Positions 53,674-63,406 of a DNA stretch of 64,000 nt are shown here, piece by piece. This DNA is from Duncaniella dubosii (GTDB lineage Bacteria; Bacteroidota; Bacteroidia; Bacteroidales; Muribaculaceae). A program made the position numbers and the translations under genes. The stretch covers positions 1,922,001 to 1,986,000 of the forward strand of contig NZ_CP039396.1 in NCBI RefSeq assembly GCF_004803915.1. The letters run 5' to 3'. Under the pieces are notes generated by a model. The model was not told the origin of the DNA. It made no database searches and saw only the letters and a program-made list of their open reading frames with translations. The number at the start of each line of letters is the position of its first letter. The stretch's first letter is position 1.

Positions 53674-53856
53674 AATTTATCTTTTTATCTTGTGATTAAC
53701 AAATGAAATTTTGATGTATAGCTTTGATTATTAGCGTGTAAATATTTAGATTGAAAACAATTAAATCTTCTAAATGAAACAAAACCGCCCCTCGTCGGCT
53801 ATTTTTACGACATATATATTACGCGAGAAGTTAGAGCTTGATTCGAAACAAATATT

Positions 53857-53864
53857 TACATTTG
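53857..53864 (+). promoter_or_regulatory. Probable -7 box of the former susC operon
   Basis: TACATTTG, about 170 bp before the SusC-like start codon. It would transcribe the remnant, the binding lipoprotein and the GH5 gene. The rest of the HTCS-susC gap (53611-54034) is A/T-rich with no gene. Confidence 0.45.
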
Positions 53865-54034
53865 CTCACTTTTATTTCGATTGTGGTCATTCAGAACCAG
53901 ATCTAAGCTGCGAACTGTTTCGGTCGTCCATCCGGCCTTCTTACCTTCCGTGAAAAAAATAACACTCACACATCAGAATCATCAGGAAATCTATCAACCA
54001 AATACTAAAACCTAAAAACTAAATCTATCTATCA

Positions 54035-54415
54035 ATGGGAAAGAATCTAATGGAACGATGCACACGTTTGCGTCTATTCCGCACGGCGTTGTTTGCCCTT
54101 CTCCTCATCACGGGAATGGCGACAGTTTCCGCTGCCCCGCTGACTGTATCGGGTACAGTCACACAAGCCTCCGACGGAGAGCCGCTGATAGGCTAAGCGT
54201 ACTAATCAAGGGCACGTCACAGGGTACGATGACCGATATAGACGGCAATTATACCCTTAAGCGAAAATGTCATGAGTATTGTCAACGAGACCGGTTCGAC
54301 CTTTAATTTCTATGGTATCAGCGCCCTCGTAGCGACTATACAGTTTGAAGGTTTCGCATCGTCAACCGATATTGCTGACGTTGTAGTTAATGTCACTTCT
54401 CTTACCATTGAATAA
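54035..54415 (+). pseudogene. Scar of susC (start only) joined to the end of another exported protein
   Basis: Codons from 54035 give a SusC signal region and the start of a carboxypeptidase-regulatory domain (APLTVSGTVTQASDGEPLIG), ending at a TAA at 54194. One base later the next frame continues the same domain (SVLIKGTSQGTMTDIDGNYTL, to about 54257). There the homology stops. From 54260 a different frame gives 51 codons (ENVMSIVNETGSTFNFYG to VVVNVTSLTIE, stop at 54413) that read like the end of an unrelated, beta-rich exported protein. The simplest reading is a deletion of most of susC, all of susD and the start of a following gene. An assembly join is the alternative. Confidence 0.7.
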
Positions 54416-54440
54416 TCTGTGTTCCAAGGGCTGAAATACA

Positions 54441-54470
54441 GCCGGTGTGAGGCTTAGTCCTCACACCGGC
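54441..54470 (+). terminator. Hairpin after the susC scar
   Basis: A perfect 12-bp stem GCCGGTGTGAGG / CCTCACACCGGC with a 6-base loop. No T run follows, so it is a weak terminator or a pause/processing site before the lipoprotein gene. Confidence 0.5.
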
Positions 54471-54515
54471 GGAACGCCCGGTTCGCGGTTCAAAAAAACA
54501 CAATAAAAAACAGTA

Positions 54516-57105
54516 ATGAAGACTAAGATATTTTTAATGATGTCGCTGTTCATGGGGTTGACTTTTTCCTCATGTAACGACGATGATGAATATTTCATCA
54601 ATGAAACCCCGGTTATCACAGAGGATTCCGTGGTTACAGGTTCTGCCGATCCGACAGCTACCACCCTTACGCTACACGGAACGGTCGACGGCCTTCAGAA
54701 CATGTCGGCCTCGGCATATACCGTCGGCTTCAACTACGGTTATTCGGCTGATGCTCTTACAGAGTCTGTCAGCGGTTCGCTTGCCGATGGTGTCATCACT
54801 GCTGAAATAACAGGTCTCACCGATAATACGACTGTCTATTATCAGGCGTTTGTGACTCTACAGCGCAAAGTGACATTCTATGGTGAAGTGAAAAGCATGA
54901 TTACCACCGACACAAAAGTGACGACAGTTGCTGCTTCCGAGCTTTCCCACTCCAAGGTTACGTTTGGCGGTAGTGTCAGCGGCGCTCCGGCAAATGCTAC
55001 TTACGGTATGGTTATTTCTCCAAGTTCTGAAACCGAGGATGTACGTGCCGGTCTGATTGTTCCCGCTGAGGTCAATGGATCGGATTTTACAGTTACCTAT
55101 GCAGGTCTCGTTCCTTCTACCACTTATTATTATGCAGCCTACGCCGATCTTGGCAGCGGTATAGTCTATGGTGATGTCCAGCCTTTCACCACTTCATCAT
55201 ATGCCGTTGACATCGACAATGACCTTGTTGATCTCGGCCTCTCGGTGAAATGGGCTAAGTTTAACGTCGGCGCTACTGCTGAAAATGAGTTCGGCGGACG
55301 TTTCGGTTATGGTGATGTCTCAGGAGTGAGCAATTCAATCAACCCTGCCGACTACGCTTCGGCTGATATCTACAAGACTGCTTCTGACGTTGCCAATCGT
55401 GCGTGGAGTGGGGCAGTGACTCTTCCGACCGCAGCTGATTTTGAAGAATTGTTTGCTCGTTGCTCAAAGGAATGGGCTGAGGTCGACGGTGTGGGCGGTT
55501 ATAAGCTTACCGGCCCTAATGGAAATTCGATTTTCCTCCCGGCAGCAGGCTCACGCACCATAAATACCGTTTCGGAGGATGGCGTAACTGGTATATATGC
55601 AACACTCGATAAATCCGTCTGACAGCCGGTTTGCAGTGTCTTTCCGTTTTGATGCAGCGGGCTCAAGCCGCACTTCGCCCCCTGTTTATGAAGCTCTTTC
55701 AGTGCGTCCGGTTTCTACTGCCCGCAATGCTGTTTTCAACAAGGAGCTTCTTTGCAAAACATGGGAAATCGACTATAACGACGGTAAAAGTTCTGTGTTC
55801 AACGGTCCTGTATGGTTCTATGGCACTGACGATTCATGGCGCACGGTGTCAAACAGCGAGCCTATCGTAGGCGATTCATGGCTGTGGGATGCCGACGCGT
55901 CCAATACTTGGGCTTTCGGTGATTGCACAGGCTACATGACTTTCACTGCCGACGGAAAAGTGATTGTGAAAAATCAGAACGGTGATGAGGTGACAGGTTC
56001 TTATACTATTGATGAAGCCAATAAGACCATTACTGCAGATGTCGATCTCCTCGCTCCAGATAATTTCGTGTCTCCTATGGTTGAAAACCGCAAGACATCA
56101 ATCAAGATTCTTGCGCTTGACAACGATAAGCTTCAGCTTGGTTACTTCCGCGATTCAGAACCTGCCACACTATCGGTCAATATGATTCCGCAGGTCAAGA
56201 AATATGGTTTCCCTGTCAATCTTCTCTGTGTGGGTGCTGACTGGAACGGTACTTGGGGCTCGGAAATCGGTAATTTCATGGCCTCTGACCTTGACGGTGT
56301 TCACACATCGGTTTACTCCGGATCATGTAATGGCGCTATGGTCTTCACTATTGACGTTGTCGGTCTGCGCAAGGCTTTCCCGAACGCTATTATGTCAATC
56401 AAGGACATACGTTGCGACGGCAAGTCAATCAGATTTGATGCCAACAAATTCTTCTATGGTGACATTGAGGACAACGGTAATTTCCGTATAGAACTGTTCA
56501 GCATCTGGGGTAAAGGTTCCGATAACGGAATGGTTACTTCTCCTTTCAGTCCTATCGTGGGTGATAAGGATGATAATTTCAACTTTACATCGACGCTTGA
56601 ATTTGACTATGTGATTGTCACAGAGCCTAAGTTTACACCGACATGGATTACGATTAATCCCGATTGGGGTGGTGACTGGAGCTATACTCAGGGTGAAAGC
56701 TTCAACATTGTTGTCAACGAGAATTCAAAGCTTGCGATTGAGCATCCCTCGTTTGACATTACTCTTGAAAATCCTGCGGTTGACTATTCGGCAGGTTCGA
56801 TAATGACTTTCGCTCAGGTTGATAATCTCTATAAATATTTCCCGCAGACCCATGCTACTCTCGATGCTCTTTATCTTGACGGAAATCTTGTGACGGGCTA
56901 TGATGCTTCCAAGATAATAGATGCACAGGATGGCGACAGTTACCGTCTTGAACTCTGGAATACTTATGGTGCTACGGCTAATGACTGTGCTTTTGGTAAT
57001 CCGGTTGTAATAAGTGGCATGAATGCCATCACCGAACTTGGATTCTCGAAATCGATGCGTGCTCAGTTCACTTTCCACAGTCTGTTCTCGACAATTGAAT
57101 GGTAA
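54516..57105 (+). pseudogene. Surface glycan-binding-type lipoprotein, frameshifted
   Basis: The first frame (54516-55622) encodes a lipoprotein (Cys20, then NDDDEYF), fibronectin-like repeats and the start of a FISUMP-like domain (LVDLGLSVKWAKFNVGA to LPAAGSRT). The frame shifts at about 55611-55613 (AAA where AA would keep NPSDSRFAVSFRF in frame). The rest continues from there to 57105: YEALSVRPV closes the FISUMP domain, and several beta-rich modules follow (WEIDYNDGK; WGGDWSYTQGESFNI). A one-base change gives 862 residues. The position between susC/susD and the GH5 gene matches the surface glycan-binding proteins of xyloglucan loci; the family itself I infer from context. An indel in a run of A is suspicious for error. 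Confidence 0.75.
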
Positions 57106-57122
57106 AATTTATCGGATTGAAA

Positions 57123-58880
57123 ATGAAAATACTTAAATCTATTTTTGCATCAATGTTGCTGGTGTCGGTGTGCGGTTTCGCCACCACATCATGCAATGAT
57201 GATGACGGCTATCCTAATAAGGTTGAATTTTTGTCAGGTGAGTTTGTAGTCAGCAAATCCGCTATGGCTCTTGCCGGCACTCAGCCACAGACGCTGACAA
57301 TCAAATCGCCTGTCCGCCCTTCGGTCAGTTCAGATGCCGCTTGGATTCATGTCGGAGAGGTCGAACGCTCGGTGTCATCGTCAATCTACACTTGTGTGAT
57401 ATCATGTGACGAGAATTCTGCCTACGATGTCCGTACCGGCTCTCTGACCGTGACAGCCGGAAGCGAAAGCAAGACCGTGACTGTCACGCAATATGGTGCC
57501 GAGACCGTTGAAATTGTTTCTATAAGTTCCGAAGGTGGTGTGCTTGCGCCTAACGGCGGTACTTTTACCGTCAATTATGCAGCTACCGGCGAGGTGAATA
57601 TCGAAGCTCCCCAATGGTTGACAATAGTCGGTTCGCGTTCGCTGAACGAATGCTCGGTTGAATTCAGATATTCGGCCAACAACGGCGAGGCTGGACGTTC
57701 TGGCGACATCGTTATTTCGCTTGTGTCAGACCCCGCGATTTCTCAGATTGTCACTGTTTCGCAGGAAAAGGCTGAAATTTCCACCGATATGAGCAGTTCT
57801 GCCATTGAGCTTGCCGCAAAGATGTATGCAGGCGTAAATATCGGCAACACTATGGAGCCACCGTCCGGCGAAGGTACATGGGGCACTCCCGTTGTCAATC
57901 AGGAATACATCCGCGGGTTGAAGTCTCTTGGCTTCAATGCTGTACGTGTTCCCTGTGCATGGGACAGCCATGTAAGCGATGCCGCAACAAACACGATTGA
58001 CCCTGCATGGCTTGATCGTGTGAGCGAAGTTGTGGGCTACATCGTCGCTGAAGATATGTATGCCATCGTAAATATCCATTGGGACGGTGGTTGGCTTGAA
58101 ACCTCCTGCGTCAATGGCTACGATGAGGCTGTCGATAAAAAGCAGCGTGACTATTGGACTCAGATAGCCAACAAGCTCAATGTCTATGACGAGCACCTTC
58201 TGTTTGCCGGAATGAACGAACCGGGTCAGCAGGATCAGGGCGCGGTAAACTCTTCTTCGATTAATGCGATAAAGGCTTATCAGCAGACGTTTGTCGACGC
58301 TGTGCGCGCGACTGGAGGAAACAACGCCAAGCGTTGCCTGATTCATCAGACACCTTATACAAATATAGATAAAGGTGTGTCATCCGAATATTCGCTTCCG
58401 TCAGATGCTGTCGAAGGCCGTTCGCTCGTTGAGGTGCATTTCTATGATCCGTCTGACTTTACCCTGATGGGTAAGGACGGTGAATGGGGTGCCGGTTCTA
58501 AGGTAAAGTTCTACTGGGGAGCTGCAAATCATATTGCAGGCTCTGACAGAAACTGCACATGGGGCGAGGAATCCTATGTTGATTCACAGTTCAAGAAAAT
58601 GCAGGATGCCTACGTGTCAAAAGGTATTCCGGTGATTGTCGGTGAATATGCGGTTGAAATCCGTTCGACTACCGATTTCCCTGAACTTGATTCCGACAAA
58701 TGGAAAGCCAGCCGTGCGTCATGGACAAAATATATCACGGAGTCGGCCAAGAACCACGGATGCGTTCCTTTCTATTGGGAGATAGGTGGCGATATTAACC
58801 GTAACAACGGTGCGGCCAAGAACTCATATCTCATTGATGCTTTGATGGAAGGCGCTAATGCCGGAAAATATCCCTTCTGA
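57123..58880 (+). CDS. GH5 endo-glucanase with BACON domains (xyloglucanase-like)
   Basis: The protein is 585 residues from the ATG at 57123 (an upstream ATG at 57099 overlaps the previous gene). It has a lipoprotein signal (Cys24, TTSCNDDDG) and two BACON-type sandwiches (about 35-125 and 130-210; PSVSSDAAWIHV, EAPQWLTIVG), which space the enzyme from the cell surface. The GH5 barrel (about 220-580) follows with acid/base Glu366 (GMNEPG) and nucleophile Glu508 (VGEYAVE). The same BACON-GH5 layout is that of the B. ovatus surface endo-xyloglucanase. It starts degradation outside the cell. Intact. Confidence 0.92.
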   Translation: MKILKSIFASMLLVSVCGFATTSCNDDDGYPNKVEFLSGEFVVSKSAMALAGTQPQTLTIKSPVRPSVSSDAAWIHVGEVERSVSSSIYTCVISCDENSAYDVRTGSLTVTAGSESKTVTVTQYGAETVEIVSISSEGGVLAPNGGTFTVNYAATGEVNIEAPQWLTIVGSRSLNECSVEFRYSANNGEAGRSGDIVISLVSDPAISQIVTVSQEKAEISTDMSSSAIELAAKMYAGVNIGNTMEPPSGEGTWGTPVVNQEYIRGLKSLGFNAVRVPCAWDSHVSDAATNTIDPAWLDRVSEVVGYIVAEDMYAIVNIHWDGGWLETSCVNGYDEAVDKKQRDYWTQIANKLNVYDEHLLFAGMNEPGQQDQGAVNSSSINAIKAYQQTFVDAVRATGGNNAKRCLIHQTPYTNIDKGVSSEYSLPSDAVEGRSLVEVHFYDPSDFTLMGKDGEWGAGSKVKFYWGAANHIAGSDRNCTWGEESYVDSQFKKMQDAYVSKGIPVIVGEYAVEIRSTTDFPELDSDKWKASRASWTKYITESAKNHGCVPFYWEIGGDINRNNGAAKNSYLIDALMEGANAGKYPF

Positions 58881-58900
58881 AAAGACTGATTCTTTCATAT

Positions 58901-58945
58901 AAAATAACTCCGCCGGATGTGTTGTCACAACGGCGGAGTTATTTT
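58901..58945 (+). terminator. Terminator of the polysaccharide operon
   Basis: AAAATAACTCCGCCG pairs with CGGCGGAGTTATTTT (15-bp stem, 15-base loop); the T-rich end follows. It lies 20 bp after the GH5 stop. Confidence 0.85.
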
Positions 58946-59024
58946 ATCATGGTAATGGATATCTTGCTAAACAAATGGATTGCGACATCCGTTTTAATTA
59001 TATTACGCATCAACTATTTGTGAT

Positions 59025-59498
59025 ATGAGACATTGTATTTTTCTGCTTGCATTAGCTCCGGGCTTCTTGGGACTGGTTGGCTGTGGGAGTTCCGGGAAGG
59101 ACAGCGCACAGTCACCGCTTGTTGAGGACAGTGTTGAAGAAGTCTTGACTTTGGTGCTGCCATCCATTCCGTCTACCATCTCGGAACCTGAGGACAAGGC
59201 AGGATTCATTGCCATTCATTTTTGGGATAATCTTGATTTCAGCGATGAAGAGAAGGTATCGGATGTCCGGTTTATGGAACAGAATTTCGTGGACTATCTA
59301 TCCATTTTCCCTGCCGTCATGGCAGCTGACCGTCAGGCGGCCTTTGACGTGTTGATGAGTCGTTCGGCGGTCAATCCGTCTGCGAGAGCTATGATTGTTT
59401 CCTTTGGCGAGAAATATCTCAACCATCAGGATTCGCCTATGAAAAACAGCGAGTATTACACTGATTTCAGAAATTCCGTAAGGCGTCAGGCCAGATAA
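59025..59498 (+). CDS. DUF5106 lipoprotein lacking its thioredoxin domain
   Basis: The 157-residue lipoprotein (signal ending GLVGC) matches the DUF5106 half of the protein at 15448-16380: GFIAIHFWDNLDFSD, FMEQNFVDYLSIFP, EKYLNHQDSPMKNSEYY correspond one to one. It ends (FRNSVRRQAR) just where the larger protein continues to a thioredoxin-like domain, and no such domain follows in any frame. It is either a naturally short form or a truncated copy; the gene stands alone after the polysaccharide operon terminator. Confidence 0.7.
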   Translation: MRHCIFLLALAPGFLGLVGCGSSGKDSAQSPLVEDSVEEVLTLVLPSIPSTISEPEDKAGFIAIHFWDNLDFSDEEKVSDVRFMEQNFVDYLSIFPAVMAADRQAAFDVLMSRSAVNPSARAMIVSFGEKYLNHQDSPMKNSEYYTDFRNSVRRQAR

Positions 59499-59537
59499 CG
59501 GATGGTTTGCTTTCAGCCGCCTGTGTCGGCAACAGCA

Positions 59538-60077
59538 TTACTCGAATTCCTCTTTCAGATTTAAGAATCTTTCAAAGCTGCCATGTGAAATGCGTTTCAT
59601 TGAGGCGAGCACTTTTTCCATGGGCTTACGTTTCATATCGCCACTTTTCGAATAAAATTTATCTGCATAGCAGATGAGTCGTTCGAGCTGTGTGGCCGGC
59701 ATAAAGTCGCCGTCGGGTGGAAGCGGAAGCCCCTGTGCGATGATCTCGTTTTTATCTATTCCTGCACCTGTGTGTCGTTCGGCCACGCGCGCGTCTCTTT
59801 CAGGCATTCCGTTTTCGCGCAGCAGGCGCGCACCGATGACTCCGTGGAGGATATATGGCTCTGACCCGTGACATTCTATCCCGGGTGCGTCGGTAAGGAA
59901 AATTCCTAAGTCGTGAAGCATTGCCGCCTCTTCTATTTCGTTTCTGTCGGTTTCCAAAGCCTTGCGGTCGGCAATCTCGATGGCGAGATTGGCCACTGAC
60001 CGGCAATGGCGCATATAAATATCCCGCAGGGGTGAGCCTGCGGGATAGTATTTGTCAATGATGTCTTGGTAATTCAT
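59538..60077 (-). CDS. HD-domain phosphohydrolase
   Basis: The 179-residue protein has the HD metal pattern: His24 (YMRHCRSVANLA), His55-Asp56 (AAMLHDLGIF), His78 (ILHGVIGA) and His100-region RHTGAGI. It is one of the small uncharacterised HD proteins next to ilvE; substrate is unknown, probably a nucleotide or phosphate ester. Only 15 bp separate it from ilvE upstream on the same strand, so they share a transcript. Confidence 0.85.
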   Translation of the reverse strand: MNYQDIIDKYYPAGSPLRDIYMRHCRSVANLAIEIADRKALETDRNEIEEAAMLHDLGIFLTDAPGIECHGSEPYILHGVIGARLLRENGMPERDARVAERHTGAGIDKNEIIAQGLPLPPDGDFMPATQLERLICYADKFYSKSGDMKRKPMEKVLASMKRISHGSFERFLNLKEEFE

Positions 60078-60092
60078 GCTTTGAGGCAGTGA

Positions 60093-61115
60093 TTATTCAA
60101 CGATGGTGTTCCATCCGTGGGTGTCCTCGATTTCTCCGAGGCGGATTCCATTGAGCGTTTCATAGAGCTTCGTGGTGATAGGCCCCGGCTCTCCGTTCTT
60201 GGAAATGATGTATTTTTCACCGGTGTCGAGGTCATGGATTTCACCGACTGGAGATGCGACGGCGGCAGTTCCGACAGCGGCAGCTTCATCGATTTCGCTG
60301 AGTTCGTCGACAGTGATGTGACGGCGCTCGACCTTTATTCCCATATCTTCTGCGAGTTGCATGAGACTCTTGTTGGTTATCGACGGCAGGATTGAGTTGG
60401 ACGCCGGAGTGATGTAGACACCATCCTTGATAGCCATAAAGTTTGCCGGACCGCATTCGTCGAGATATTTTTTCTCTTTCGGATCGAGATAGAGCACAGC
60501 GGAGTAGCCAAGCTCATGGGCGTGTTCACCGGCGGTCAGCGAAGCTGCGTAGTTGCCTCCGACCTTCCACAAGCCTGTGCCGTTGGGGGCTACGCGGTCA
60601 TACTGGCGCATGATGCAGATGTTGGTTGGCTTGAACCCGGTCTTGAAATACGGACCTACGGGTGTGACAAGTATCATGAACACATATTCGTTAGCGGGTT
60701 TCACACCGACCTGTGCTGAAATGCCGAGTTCGAGTGGGCGGATGTAGAGTGATGCGCCTGAACCGTAAGGAGGTACGAAACGTTCGTTGAGCTTGACAAC
60801 CTTCAACACCATTTCCTTGAATTTTTCTTCAGGCAGCGGCTCCATGAGGATGCCTTTGGCCGATTCTTGGAGTCGGCGGGCGTTCTCTTCGAGACGGAAT
60901 ACACGGATCTTCCCGTCTTTGCCACGGAAAGCCTTCAGACCTTCGAAAATTTCCTGTCCATAGTGCAGACATGTGGCGGCGATGTGGAGATTGATTTCTT
61001 CGCTTTGCGACACTTCTATTTCACCCCACTTCCCGTCGCGGAAGTAGCAGCGCACGTTGTAATCTGTTGGGATGTAACCGAATGAAAGGTTCCCCCAGTC
61101 CAAATCGTTGTTCAT
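60093..61115 (-). CDS. ilvE: Branched-chain amino acid aminotransferase
   Basis: The 340-residue class IV aminotransferase has HYGQEIFEGLKAFRGKDG (substrate loop), the PLP lysine Lys184 in GLWKVGGNYAAS and YLDECGPANFMAIKDG, all typical of IlvE. It makes leucine, isoleucine and valine from their oxoacids. The four-subunit branched-chain-type oxoacid oxidoreductase at 26.8-29.6 kb works on related oxoacids, but the two are not linked. A -7 box lies at 61143. Confidence 0.93.
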   Translation of the reverse strand: MNNDLDWGNLSFGYIPTDYNVRCYFRDGKWGEIEVSQSEEINLHIAATCLHYGQEIFEGLKAFRGKDGKIRVFRLEENARRLQESAKGILMEPLPEEKFKEMVLKVVKLNERFVPPYGSGASLYIRPLELGISAQVGVKPANEYVFMILVTPVGPYFKTGFKPTNICIMRQYDRVAPNGTGLWKVGGNYAASLTAGEHAHELGYSAVLYLDPKEKKYLDECGPANFMAIKDGVYITPASNSILPSITNKSLMQLAEDMGIKVERRHITVDELSEIDEAAAVGTAAVASPVGEIHDLDTGEKYIISKNGEPGPITTKLYETLNGIRLGEIEDTHGWNTIVE

Positions 61116-61142
61116 CTTGTGGTGTATTTTGTATGTTTACTG

Positions 61143-61150
61143 CAAAATTA
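61143..61150 (-). promoter_or_regulatory. Probable -7 box of ilvE
   Basis: TAATTTTG on the minus strand, 27 bp before the start codon; no clear -33 box. Confidence 0.4.
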
Positions 61151-61643
61151 CTACAAAATGTGAAATATTCTAAGTAAAACCATCGGAAATTTTTACAATT
61201 CGTAATGATGATATAATTGTTTAATAACTGATTTAAAAATTTGGCAAATAAAAAAATATGTTCTATTTTTGTTGATGAATCCACGCCGAAATGTTCTTTC
61301 ATGAACTGAAGGGTGGTGGGTTTTACATAATTAGAAGGCGTTTACTATGACGCTTTGTTCTTGACTTTCAGAAATCTGGCAGTTTCTAATTTCGTCAAAA
61401 GACAAAGCAACGGTAGATGTCTACGGGTATGATTATATCTGCTTGTGTAGTATGAGAATACTATGTGAGCATTGATTTTCATATCGGCGTGGGCCTCTGA
61501 CGTTGCTCGTCCTTGACGAAATGGGCAATGCCAGAGCCTCTGAAAGTGGGACGAGTGACAGGTACAGACTCCCACGTCTTTCATTTTATAACCAGTGCAG
61601 AATCTTGTGAGGGGAGGAGACAAGATTTATTTAAATTGGGAAT
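61151..61643. other. Intergenic region between ilvE and the exported cassette
   Basis: About 490 bases. A 92-codon minus-strand frame (61345-61623) ends T-S-R-Y-N-H-T-R-R-H, faintly like the end of an IS3-type integrase, but has no start context and no clear family, so I do not call it. Imperfect inverted repeats occur around 61492-61545. No promoter of consensus form is seen before the lipoprotein at 61644. Confidence 0.4.
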
Positions 61644-62182
61644 ATGTATATAAAATGGAAGAAAACACGTAGTTTATTACAGTTATGTGGGGTAATAATG
61701 ATAGCTGCAATACTTTTTAGTGGGTGTAATAACAATGTAGAAATACTGGCTATTATGAAGCCGAATGGATGTTGACAGATTCATTTCCGTTAAACGATAG
61801 TCTGATGACTGTGCTGAAGGCTCCGGAGTCAGTAATGTGTTATATTTTAAAGCCTTCTGACGGTACGGATGTATTTATTAGGGATTCAGTTACTTCGATA
61901 AAGCTAAATCCCGGACAATTGACAGTATTACAATATTTACTATTGTTTGATAATCGTAATTATACATGTGATAGCATAATTGTCCAATCTCCTAATATCC
62001 CAGCTGTTGAATTTGAAATGTATAAGATTGGGTATGGATCATTGAGCGTTATAGTTTCTTTGTCTGATTTTTCTTGGAAAATAGAACGTGAAAGTGAAGA
62101 AATATGCTCCTATAACTACGTGGAGCATAAAGAAATGAGTCGGTTTTGTAACTATTTTATTGATAACGCTATAAAAAAATGA
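61644..62182 (+). pseudogene. Lipoprotein of unknown function, frameshifted
   Basis: The ATG at 61644 starts a lipoprotein signal (LLQLCGVIMIAAILFSGC) followed by NNNVE. The frame then stops, but one base on, at about 61740-61743, the next frame reads NTGYYEAEWMLTDSFPLN and continues to a TGA at 62180. Adding one A (GAAATA to GAAAATA) restores 179 residues. The mature part is beta-rich (VMCYILKPSDGTDVFIRD, QLTVLQYLLLFDN) and matches no family I know. The stop overlaps the start of the caspase-like gene (ATGA), so the two are coupled. Strongly AT-rich, unlike the DNA to its left. Confidence 0.65.
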
Positions 62183-63291
62183 GTATGTATAGAATGTTTT
62201 ATGTCAGCCTTCTTTGCCTGTTGTCATATATCAATCTTAATGGACAGACCGTACACTTTGTATCAATGTTTGATACGAAGGATACAAAGCTCGGCTCAGG
62301 AATGGCGTATGAATGTGCCATGATAAACAATGAGTTTCAGACGATTGCTGGATATCTGGAAGATTTCGGTTTCGATAGTGAGATATCGGAGTATACAGGA
62401 GATAATTGCGGGAAAACACAATTGCTCACTGCGATAAATGGATTAGAGATTGCACCTGAAGATGTCGTATTGTTTTATTATGGCGGGCATGGTGGCCGTC
62501 CGGTAAATAGTACGGACAGTTTTCCTCAGATGTGTCTCGGACATCAAAATCAAGAAAATTTTGTTCCGGCTACTTTGATTAGAAATATTATAGAAAGTAA
62601 AAATCCTCAACTGACAATTGTAATAACTGGATGTTGTAACAGTGAGAGTCGAGGGATAAGTATTAAAAGTGTAGTAGCCCAATCACAGGGATATACAAGT
62701 GAGGGGAGTATCGATAAATCAAGGTACAAAAATCTGTTTACGGATTTTAAGGGTGTGATACAGTTTACGAGTAGCCGGCCAGGAGAATATTCATTTGCTG
62801 GAAATACTGGGAGCTGGTTTGCAGCGAACCTGCTTAATGTAATAGACGATATTGGTCGTGGAAAGGTTGGTGCGGATTGGAAATCGTTATGTGAGGAAGT
62901 TGGAAGGCGTGTTAGTGAAGAGGAGATTATTTTCGAAGGACAGAAATATCGAATGCACCCATACGCAGAAATAAAAACAACTTCTATTTCCGGAGATGGA
63001 AATAATGATAAGAAGTCGCATGACGGTAGTGTAAGGAAACGAGTAAACGATGATGACTATAACCTGATTGCTGAGATTAACGCTCTTCTTGACAAATCAA
63101 AAAGTAGGGAGCAACGTTTATGTCTTATTCCTTCTATTTTAGAAAAGCATTTTAATTATGGTGCTAAAGTCATTACTTTAGGTCGTGACATGGCAACTGT
63201 TGTAGACTACGAAGATGCGGATGTTTTTTTGAAAAGAATAACGATGTCGCCATATATCTCACAGATTAATATAGTAACAACAGTTCGGTAA
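62179..63291 (+). CDS. Exported caspase-like (C14) peptidase, C-terminus replaced by a MITE
   Basis: The 370-residue protein has a signal peptide (about 1-23, ending NLNGQ), then a caspase/metacaspase-like domain: the beta-strand VVLFYYGGHGGR with catalytic His104, and IVITGCCNSE with Cys152/Cys153 (by alignment with the D-x-C-x-S form, Cys153 is the likely nucleophile). MITE copy C begins at 63277 and supplies the last codons and stop (VTTVR). Excising the MITE and one AGTA copy gives a 384-residue protein ending KNSLITVHEVRTR. The gene is AT-rich and coupled to the lipoprotein gene upstream. Function unknown; such proteins are secreted and may process surface or competitor proteins, which is inference. 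Confidence 0.8.
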   Translation: MSMYRMFYVSLLCLLSYINLNGQTVHFVSMFDTKDTKLGSGMAYECAMINNEFQTIAGYLEDFGFDSEISEYTGDNCGKTQLLTAINGLEIAPEDVVLFYYGGHGGRPVNSTDSFPQMCLGHQNQENFVPATLIRNIIESKNPQLTIVITGCCNSESRGISIKSVVAQSQGYTSEGSIDKSRYKNLFTDFKGVIQFTSSRPGEYSFAGNTGSWFAANLLNVIDDIGRGKVGADWKSLCEEVGRRVSEEEIIFEGQKYRMHPYAEIKTTSISGDGNNDKKSHDGSVRKRVNDDDYNLIAEINALLDKSKSREQRLCLIPSILEKHFNYGAKVITLGRDMATVVDYEDADVFLKRITMSPYISQINIVTTVR

Positions 63292-63406
63292 TTTTTGAGC
63301 AGGCATAGCTGTATCGCACTGATACACAATAGTTTGCATCGATATTGAATTGTTGTTGTATCTTATTGATATTCAATTGAATATGCAAATTTTACCGAAC
63401 TATTGT
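63277..63406 (-). mobile_element. 130-bp MITE, copy C (reverse orientation)
   Basis: Reverse-complement copy with ends ACAACAGTTCGGTAA (63277-63291) and TTACCGAACTATTGT (63392-63406), flanked by the direct repeat AGTA (63273-63276 and 63407-63410). It interrupts the end of the caspase-like gene. Confidence 0.85.

Noticed and set aside
61345..61623. 92-codon minus-strand frame, faintly like an IS3 integrase end
   Set aside because: Only a few residues (Y-N-H-T-R-R-H) resemble a transposase and there are no terminal repeats or ribosome site.
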